Shown here: positions 1 through 4,202 of the stretch, piece after piece
How positions within the stretch are numbered: position 1 is the stretch's first letter
How the letters are laid out: every line of letters starts with the position of its first letter
NCBI GenBank assembly: GCA_012271225.1
Contig: JAAXGS010000071.1
Location: forward strand, 1 to 5,330
Source: Dehalococcoidia bacterium
GTDB taxonomy: Bacteria > Chloroflexota > Dehalococcoidia > UBA6926
Direction: 5' to 3'
DNA: 5,330 bases
Notes under the pieces: generated by a model
The model's database searches: none
What the model saw: the letters and a program-made list of their open reading frames with translations, nothing else
What the model was told of the DNA's origin: nothing
Program-made: the position numbers and the translations under genes

Positions 1-225
1 TGGAGCCTGATGGCTTTCATCAGCTTTATGCCGCCCTTTGTTCGCCAATGGCGCGTTATCCTCGCGGCTCTGGGCGGTATGGCAGCGCTTGTCGCGCTTG
101 CATTTGTCATCGGCGTTGCGCAGGGGTTCTATCTTGAGGCGGCCAAACTCTACACCGTCCTGTTGATCCTGCCCGCGGTGTGGGGTCTGCGCCGGTATCT
201 CCTGAAAAGCCAGATTGCGTCCTGA
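1..225 (+). CDS. Membrane protein, C-terminal part or small two-helix protein (partial at left edge)
   Basis: The reading frame is open to the left edge of the window and ends at TGA 223-225. The first in-window ATG is at 10, giving 71 residues, and a GGAG at 2-5 lies only 4 nt before it. The gene may start there, but it is at least as likely that this is the tail of a longer membrane protein. Two hydrophobic segments are visible, counted from that ATG: about residues 15-38 (rich in A, L, V, G) and about 45-60. Basic residues flank them at RQWR (12-15) and at RRYLLK (61-66), which suggests both ends face the cytoplasm with a short external loop between the helices. No catalytic motif is visible and I do not recognise the family. 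The tail of a polytopic transporter or a UbiA-like enzyme is possible but unsupported. Coding is plausible from the GC-rich third positions and the clean two-helix pattern. Confidence 0.55.
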   Translation, partial: WSLMAFISFMPPFVRQWRVILAALGGMAALVALAFVIGVAQGFYLEAAKLYTVLLILPAVWGLRRYLLKSQIAS

Positions 226-413
226 TCCAGCCCGCACGCGTGTGTTCTATCAATGGCCTCAGATCGCCAGTCCACGCCCACGGGCTACGCGGTGAGCGGG
301 GGGCCACACACAGGACTTGCCAAAATCAGGAACCTGCATACGCTCGGATTCAGGCCGTTGATTGCTAAGGGGGAGGAGGAGTCCCGGATCCCGCCGGGAT
401 GGAGAATGAGCGT
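226..413. other. Leader region of the LRR gene: orphan Shine-Dalgarno, small hairpin, functional RBS
   Basis: This 188-bp gap holds no credible gene. A TTGCCA at 317-322 followed 16 nt later by TACGCT (339-344) is only a weak promoter match. At 374-380 there is a full consensus AGGAGGA, but no ATG, GTG or TTG lies 5-10 nt behind it. It is followed at once by a hairpin with stem 382-387 (tcccgg) and 394-399 (ccggga). The stem ends on the first base of the ATG at 399. A second GGAG at 401-404 sits 9 nt before the ATG at 414, and this decides the start chosen for the LRR gene. The hairpin could shape access to the start region, but that is inference. Confidence 0.4.
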
Positions 414-1631
414 ATGAGTCTCCCGTTCCGCGCGTTCTTCAGTTTGCGGAAGATGGTTCATCATGCCGCGCACATCGTGTTGCCGGCTGTGCTGGTCGCT
501 GCGCTTCTCGCAGCATGTTCGGAAGGCTCTCAATCCGAAGACCCGTCGCCCACTATTCAAACGACCGCGCCAATTGCAACCCCCGTGCCAACGCTGGAAC
601 CAACAGCGACTCCCATGCCGACCCCGGAGCCAACAGTCATTCCTACTCCTACGCCGACGCCGGAACCCACAGCGACTCCTATGCCAACGCCTGATCCGGA
701 CGACTCGGATAGGCAAGTGCTAATCACGCTTTATAACGCAACAGGCGGTCCAGGCTGGACGTGCAACACGAACTGGCTGAGCAATGCTCCCCTCGATGAA
801 TGGTGTGGTGTGGAAACGGACGACAATGGACGTGTTATACGATTGGACCTTTCCTCAAACGTTTTCTTGGGCCAGTTAAACCAGTTGAGCGGGGGAATAC
901 CTTCAGAACTCGCTGGCCTTTCTAAACTAGAGTACCTGAACCTCAGCCATAACCGGTTAAGCGGTGCGATACCTCTAGAACTCGCTAACCTTTCTAAACT
1001 AGAGTACTTGAACCTCAGCGGCAATCAGTTGACCGGAGAGATACCACCGGAGCTGAGCAGCCTCTCCGATCTGAAAGACCTAAATCTCGGCATCAATCAG
1101 TTGACCGGAGAAATACCATCGGAATTGGGTAGCCTCTCCAGTCTGCAGGACCTGAACCTCAACTACAACCAGTTGACCGGGCAGATACCGCCGGAACTAG
1201 GAAACCTCTCCAATTTAGAGTACTTGAGCCTCAGTGAAAACAAATTGAATGGGAAAATACCTTCAACGCTAAGAAGACTTTCCCATCTGCGATTCCTATC
1301 CTTCAGCAACAATCAGTTGAGTGGAGAAATACCGCCGGAACTAAGCAGTCTTCTGCGTTTGTGGCGGTTGTTCCTTGAAAACAACCAGTTGAATGGGGAA
1401 ATACCACCGGAACTGGGTAGCCTCGCCAATCTAGACCTCTTAGTCCTCCACAACAACCAATTGACTGGAGAGATACCGCCAGAACTGGGACGCCTCTCGC
1501 GCTTGCGGCAACTGTTCCTCTCCAACAACCGGTTGAGCGGGTGTATACCTGAGAGTCTGCGGCGCTTCACGGATGACGCCAACGGTGACCTCGCCGAGCT
1601 TGGGCTTCCGCTCTGTCAGACGACCGGATGA
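414..1631 (+). CDS. Secreted leucine-rich-repeat lipoprotein with Thr/Pro stalk
   Basis: This is a 405-residue protein when started at ATG 414, which has GGAG 9 nt upstream. An in-frame ATG at 399 would add five residues but has no ribosome site at normal spacing. An N-terminal signal with RK at 12-13 and a hydrophobic stretch ends in the lipobox LAAC, so Cys35 is the predicted lipidated residue. Residues about 36-98 are an acidic, Thr/Pro-rich stalk. Residues about 100-150 form an N-cap with Trp115, Cys117, Trp121, Trp130 and Cys131, resembling the plant LRRNT_2 cap. Nine uninterrupted 24-residue repeats follow (158-373), with consensus LxGxIPxELxxLxxLxxLxLxxNx. The C-cap contains Cys377 and Cys401. 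Proteins of this build are exported ligand- or surface-binding proteins, and no enzymatic motif is seen. Its partner is unknown. Base use is more AT-rich than in its neighbours, with ATA at every repeat Ile, which may reflect repeat spread or transfer. It has its own leader and is probably monocistronic. Confidence 0.9.
   Translation: MSLPFRAFFSLRKMVHHAAHIVLPAVLVAALLAACSEGSQSEDPSPTIQTTAPIATPVPTLEPTATPMPTPEPTVIPTPTPTPEPTATPMPTPDPDDSDRQVLITLYNATGGPGWTCNTNWLSNAPLDEWCGVETDDNGRVIRLDLSSNVFLGQLNQLSGGIPSELAGLSKLEYLNLSHNRLSGAIPLELANLSKLEYLNLSGNQLTGEIPPELSSLSDLKDLNLGINQLTGEIPSELGSLSSLQDLNLNYNQLTGQIPPELGNLSNLEYLSLSENKLNGKIPSTLRRLSHLRFLSFSNNQLSGEIPPELSSLLRLWRLFLENNQLNGEIPPELGSLANLDLLVLHNNQLTGEIPPELGRLSRLRQLFLSNNRLSGCIPESLRRFTDDANGDLAELGLPLCQTTG
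596..697 (+). repeat. Degenerate direct repeat in the Thr/Pro stalk of the LRR gene
   Basis: The segment 596-631 recurs at 662-697, with 30 of 36 bases the same and an offset of 66 bp (22 codons). Both copies encode the E-P-T-A-T-P-M-P-T-P type motif of the stalk. The offset is a multiple of three, so gain or loss of a unit would change stalk length without a frameshift. The repeat is simple low-complexity coding sequence and not a mobile element. Confidence 0.7.
885..1532 (+). repeat. Nine tandem 72-bp units encoding 24-residue LRRs
   Basis: Exactly nine 72-bp units (648 bp) run without insertion or deletion, starting at 885, 957, 1029, 1101, 1173, 1245, 1317, 1389 and 1461. A half unit begins at 1533. 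Each unit encodes one plant-type LRR (LxGxIPxELxxLxxLxxLxLxxN). Units 1 and 2 are the closest pair I compared by hand, with 58 of 72 bases the same and a shared 19-base block (917-935 and 989-1007), so they probably come from a recent duplication. Later units differ more at the DNA level, while their scaffold residues stay fixed. Confidence 0.9.
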
Positions 1632-1673
1632 CGCAACACGGCGATGTGACGGCAGAACGCTCCCGCCCCCAGC

Positions 1674-1685
1674 CATCACGTGATG
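1674..1685. promoter_or_regulatory. Perfect 12-bp palindrome CATCACGTGATG
   Basis: A perfect inverted repeat with a CACGTG core lies 43 bp after the LRR stop codon and about 115 bp before the DUF1801 start. A second perfect palindrome, TGCCCGGGCA, lies at 1702-1711. Neither has a T-run behind it, so neither looks like an intrinsic terminator. A binding site for a dimeric regulator is possible. A 12-bp palindrome can also occur by chance in GC-rich sequence, so this is a weak call. Confidence 0.25.
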
Positions 1686-1745
1686 AATGCGGCGGGGCGC
1701 CTGCCCGGGCAAGGGTCTCGCCACGCAAAGGGTGCGACAGGGTTG

Positions 1746-1751
1746 TACACT
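1746..1751 (+). promoter_or_regulatory. Possible -10 box (TACACT) ahead of the DUF1801 gene
   Basis: TACACT matches the sigma-70 -10 consensus at 4 of 6 bases and is about 50 bp before the DUF1801 start. No good TTGACA-like box is seen 16-18 bp upstream. The site shares the string TACA(C/A)TGAC with the better candidate at 2485, which is its main support. Confidence 0.2.
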
Positions 1752-1800
1752 GACTGAGATCCACGGCAGGATGGGGCCACTGTGAATTTGGAGTGAGCGC

Positions 1801-2268
1801 ATGACGACCGGCAGGACGTCCAGGCGATCGAGGAAGGCCACACAGGAGGAGAAGGGTGCCGCCAGGCCGGTGGTCCTCCTCTCCGGCGGGAACCCGCAGA
1901 TCGCGAAGGCCGACGGTGACGCTCCCGTGCAGGCCTATATCGCGGCCATGCCGGAGTGGAAAAGCGACCTTGGCCGCCGCCTCGATGACCTCATCGTGCG
2001 CAACGTGCCGGGCGTGCGCAAGGCCGTCAGGTGGAATTCGCCCTTCTATGGCATCGAGGGCCAGGGATGGTTTGCGAGCTACCACGTCTTCGCCCGTTAC
2101 GTTAAGGTGACGTTCCTCAACGGCGCGCTGCTCCGGCCCCTCCCGCCCGGCTCAGGCAAGGACAAGGACGCGCGCTGGATAGACATCTATGAGGGCGAAC
2201 TCGATGAGGCGCAGATGGCGGAGTGGTTCCGCCAGTCAGCTGCGCTGCCGGGTTGGCCCGGGTTCTGA
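1801..2268 (+). CDS. DUF1801 domain-containing protein
   Basis: This 155-residue cytoplasmic protein starts at an ATG with TTGGAG ending 7 nt before it. Residues 1-25 are basic and polar with no signal peptide or membrane helix. The rest follows the DUF1801 (YdhG-like) family closely. The LLSGGNPQIAKADGD segment (26-40) leads into PVQAYIAAMPEWK (42-54) and a helix with RRLDDLIVRNVPGVRKAVRWNSPFYG (59-84). The chain then runs through the FASYHVFARYVKVTF strands (91-105) to an acidic DELDEAQMAEW-like helix near the C-terminus and a closing LPGW. The length is normal for the family and the ORF is intact. The biochemical role of DUF1801 proteins is not established, so none is assigned. It is flanked by gaps of 169 and 314 bp and therefore probably transcribed alone. 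The hairpin at 2401-2454 may be its terminator. The family call is based on recognised motifs. Confidence 0.88.
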   Translation: MTTGRTSRRSRKATQEEKGAARPVVLLSGGNPQIAKADGDAPVQAYIAAMPEWKSDLGRRLDDLIVRNVPGVRKAVRWNSPFYGIEGQGWFASYHVFARYVKVTFLNGALLRPLPPGSGKDKDARWIDIYEGELDEAQMAEWFRQSAALPGWPGF

Positions 2269-2400
2269 CAAACGCGCTGCGACGTCACGCGGCTCATCAC
2301 CCATGCGCGCGGCTGTGTAACAGAGGGATTCTTCCACCTCCTCATCAGCAATGACGTGTGGCGAGTTCGCGCTCGGGATACATGGCGGTCGGGCGCGTCC

Positions 2401-2454
2401 GGAGAAGGCGCAGAACGCGGGCAGGCGGCGGCCCGCCTGCCCGTCACTTTCTCC
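2401..2454 (+). terminator. Composite hairpin, probable terminator of the DUF1801 transcript
   Basis: An 11-bp perfect stem, 2418-2428 with 2433-2443, closes on a four-base loop (cggc). Around it a second stem pairs 2401-2408 with 2447-2454 (eight pairs, one of them G-U), leaving a 9/3 internal loop. The 3' side contains CTTTCTCC, which is only a partial T-run, so this is not a textbook Rho-independent terminator. Its position 132 bp past the DUF1801 stop and just before a candidate promoter suits termination or insulation. It could also be a dispersed palindromic repeat found elsewhere in the genome. Confidence 0.5.
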
Positions 2455-2484
2455 ATACGCATACCCTTGTTCAGACTTGTGGGC

Positions 2485-2490
2485 TACAAT
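2485..2490 (+). promoter_or_regulatory. Candidate -10 box (TACAAT) for the GPP34 gene
   Basis: TACAAT matches TATAAT at 5 of 6 bases and lies 92 bp before the chosen ATG at 2583, downstream of the composite hairpin. No standard -35 box is seen at 16-18 bp. TTGTTC at 2467-2472 is too close, with a 12-bp spacer. The placement fits a promoter, but the call rests on one box. Confidence 0.35.
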
Positions 2491-2582
2491 GACCACAGAC
2501 TGAGCGAGCCGGCTACACAGCGGGCAGCGGAGACAGGGCACGCCCCGGCGCGGGCTGCCATCTGAGAGTGAGGCGAACAACG

Positions 2583-3233
2583 ATGCTGAGATTCGCGGAA
2601 GAGATCATCCTGCTCCTCCTGAACGATGACGATGGCCGCTTTGCGCGTGTGCCCAGTTGGTCCATGGACTACGCGCTGTCCGGCGCCGTTCTGATGGACC
2701 TGGCGCTGGAAAACCGCATCGACACCGATCTTGAAAAGCTGGTCCTCGTTGATTCCGCGCCACTCGATGATTCACTCCTTGATCCGACGTTGGCGGACAT
2801 CTCCGCAGGTGAGGAGCGCAACGCCCGGTACTGGGTCGAGCACACGGCCAACCGCGCCGCGGAGATCCGGGAGGAGGCCCTGCGCCGGCTGGTCGACACG
2901 GGAATCCTGGAGCGCAGGGACGATCGCTTCCTCTGGGTGTTCCAGTCCCGCCGCTACCCTACGGTCGATGGCAAGGCGGAGCGTGAGGTTCGCCTGCGTC
3001 TGATGGGCGTGTTGTTCAGCGATGAGATCCCTGACCCGCGGGACATCGTCCTGCTGTGCCTCACGGACGCATGCGGCATCCTGCGCGGCATCCTGTCCCG
3101 ACGGGAGTTGAGCAACGCCGCGGAGCGCATTGAGCAGGTGCGCAAGATGGACCTCGTTGGACAGGCGACGGTGCAGGCCATACAGGACATTGAGCAGTTC
3201 GTCGCCACGTCCGTCCAGCGCCACATCTACTAA
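2583..3233 (+). CDS. GPP34 (GOLPH3/VPS74-like) family protein
   Basis: This 216-residue protein is started at ATG 2583, which has GAGG 9 nt upstream. A GTG at 2568 would add five residues but lacks a ribosome site and overlaps the one used by 2583. The N-terminus, LRFAEEIILLLLNDDDGRF (2-20), and the following WSMDYALSGAVLMDLALENRI (26-46) are the hallmark start of GPP34 proteins. A helix-rich middle with REEALRRLVDTGILERR (96-112) leads to F120 and RRYPTVDG (123-130), then DPRDIVLLCLTDACGIL (151-167). The length suits the compact bacterial form. No signal peptide or membrane helix is seen. Eukaryotic members bind PI4P at Golgi membranes and sort glycosyltransferases. Bacterial members are common, for example in actinobacteria, but their role is unclear, so no function is claimed. 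By eye, the position of human Arg90 is Ser33 here. The gene converges with the ABC operon across a 99-bp gap. Confidence 0.88.
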   Translation: MLRFAEEIILLLLNDDDGRFARVPSWSMDYALSGAVLMDLALENRIDTDLEKLVLVDSAPLDDSLLDPTLADISAGEERNARYWVEHTANRAAEIREEALRRLVDTGILERRDDRFLWVFQSRRYPTVDGKAEREVRLRLMGVLFSDEIPDPRDIVLLCLTDACGILRGILSRRELSNAAERIEQVRKMDLVGQATVQAIQDIEQFVATSVQRHIY

Positions 3234-3252
3234 CAGCACAACGCTATTCGGC

Positions 3253-3282
3253 CCGTCCGCTCCGGCGAATACGCCCGGACGG
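3253..3282. terminator. Hairpin between convergent genes, possible bidirectional terminator
   Basis: Stem 3253-3259 (ccgtccg) pairs with 3276-3282 (cggacgg). Inside it, ggcg at 3264-3267 pairs with cgcc at 3272-3275 around an AATA loop. The result is 11 pairs with a four-base bulge (3260-3263) on one side. It lies 20 bp after the GPP34 stop and about 50 bp past the ATPase stop on the other strand, where a shared terminator would be expected. No T-run follows in either direction, so Rho-dependent ending or no terminator role remains possible. Confidence 0.35.
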
Positions 3283-3332
3283 CGCGGCCACGAGAACCGG
3301 CCGACTCGTCACGGGAACGCCCGCGCGGCTCC

Positions 3333-4199
3333 CTACCCCCCGCCCGCGCCGGAGCCGCTGAACTGGAGGTTCGGGTCAACCCCCGCAGGCGCGCCGCCGT
3401 CCGCCGGGCCGATCAGGCTCAGCGCGAGGGCGCCGGTGTTCGGATCGCGGTACACGGCGGCCTGAACTCCATAGGCCAGCCTGACGTTCTCAGCCGTCAA
3501 AACCTCTTCCGGCGCCCCTTCCGCAATCACCCGGCCCTCGCTGAGCAGCACGAGGAAATCACAGTGGCGCGCCGCCATATTCAGGTCATGCACGGCAGCA
3601 ATGGCCGTGTTGCCCCTGGCGCTCCAGTCACGAATGAGCCGGAGAACCTGCAGTTGGTGGAGAATGTCCAGGTTTGACGTTGGCTCATCGAGCAGGAGGA
3701 CGGTGGGTTGCTGAGCGAGAGCGCGCGCGATAAAGACACGCTGCCGCTCACCGCCGGAAAGGGTGTCAAGCGTTCGGTCGGCGAACTCCTCTATCCCGGT
3801 CAGCCGCATCGCCTCCCGCGCGATGCGCGTGTCTGACGCGCCCTCAATCTGAAAGCGCCCCAGACGCGGATACCGCCCCATCAGAACGATCTCCAGGCAC
3901 GTGAACCCCGGCGTGAACGGTGCGATCTGCGGAACAAGCGCGATGGATCGCGCCCGCTCCCTCGACTGTACACCGCCCAGGCTGGCGCCGTTCAGGCGGA
4001 CATCTCCCGCAGTGGGCTGAATGACCCCCGCCAACGCGCGAAGAAGCGTTGATTTCCCCGCCCCGTTCGGCCCAATGACGCCGACAAGTTCGGCCGGCCG
4101 CGCGCTGACGTTCACCCCGCGCAGCAGGCGCTTGCCCCGGATGCCGTAGGTCAGATTCTCTGTGGAGAGCAGAGGCGCGTCCCCGCCGGACAGTGTCAT
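3333..4199 (-). CDS. ABC transporter ATP-binding protein, siderophore/haem/cobalamin type (FecE/BtuD-like)
   Basis: This 288-residue cytoplasmic ATPase powers import by a type II ABC importer. All motifs are intact: Walker A GPNGAGKST (43-51), Q-loop Gln91, signature LSGGE (147-151), Walker B TVLLLDEP (166-173, with Asp171 and Glu172), D-loop SNLD (175-178) and H-loop His204. The LMGRYPRLG segment (106-114) after the Q-loop is typical of the FecE/FepC/BtuD/HmuV branch. The start is ATG 4197-4199, 3 nt after the stop of the binding-protein gene. Its ribosome site GGAG (4206-4209) lies inside that gene, so translational coupling is likely. The C-terminus carries about 25 extra residues rich in Gly, Ala, Pro and Ser, ending SGSGAGGG, beyond the usual end of the domain. 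The substrate cannot be fixed from the ATPase. Family and role are certain; iron, haem or corrinoid is inference. Confidence 0.93.
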   Translation of the reverse strand: MTLSGGDAPLLSTENLTYGIRGKRLLRGVNVSARPAELVGVIGPNGAGKSTLLRALAGVIQPTAGDVRLNGASLGGVQSRERARSIALVPQIAPFTPGFTCLEIVLMGRYPRLGRFQIEGASDTRIAREAMRLTGIEEFADRTLDTLSGGERQRVFIARALAQQPTVLLLDEPTSNLDILHQLQVLRLIRDWSARGNTAIAAVHDLNMAARHCDFLVLLSEGRVIAEGAPEEVLTAENVRLAYGVQAAVYRDPNTGALALSLIGPADGGAPAGVDPNLQFSGSGAGGG

Positions 4200-4202
4200 G
4201 GA

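Larger units (their letters stand above)
2269..2582. other. 314-bp intergenic region between the DUF1801 and GPP34 genes
   Basis: No open frame here shows convincing coding character. The first about 130 bp (2269-2400) contain nothing I can name. Then come a composite hairpin (2401-2454), a TACAAT box (2485-2490) and an approximately 85-nt presumed leader of the GPP34 gene. Within that leader, ggcagc at 2523-2528 can pair with gctgcc at 2554-2559, just ahead of the ribosome site GAGG at 2570-2573. Short frames covering this gap on either strand lack family features and ribosome sites. Confidence 0.5.

Noticed and set aside
317..344. Promoter TTGCCA - 16 bp - TACGCT ahead of the LRR gene
   Set aside because: The -35 box is good (5 of 6) but the -10 box matches only 3 of 6, which is too weak to list as a promoter.
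285..716. 143-residue open frame on the minus strand opposite the start of the LRR gene
   Set aside because: The product is Arg/Trp/Gly-rich low-complexity sequence arising from the antisense of the Thr/Pro stalk. It has no family features, and the plus-strand lipoprotein is clearly the real gene.
885..1532. CRISPR-like array, because of the regular repeat spacing
   Set aside because: The 72-bp units are contiguous, translated in frame and encode LRRs. There are no separate spacers and no cas genes.
1313..1582. Repetitive minus-strand frame with a recurring SSGGISP motif
   Set aside because: It is the antisense reading of the 72-bp LRR units. Its periodicity comes from the repeats on the other strand.
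1567..2085. 172-residue minus-strand frame opposite the LRR end and the DUF1801 gene
   Set aside because: It overlaps two well-supported genes. The DUF1801 protein has recognisable family motifs, while this frame has none.
2772..3239. 155-residue minus-strand frame opposite the GPP34 gene
   Set aside because: The GPP34 motifs are on the plus strand, and long antisense frames are expected in GC-rich coding sequence.
3290..3309. Small hairpin acgag/ctcgt between the convergent genes
   Set aside because: The stem is only five base pairs with a 10-nt loop and no T-run. Such pairings are frequent by chance in GC-rich sequence.
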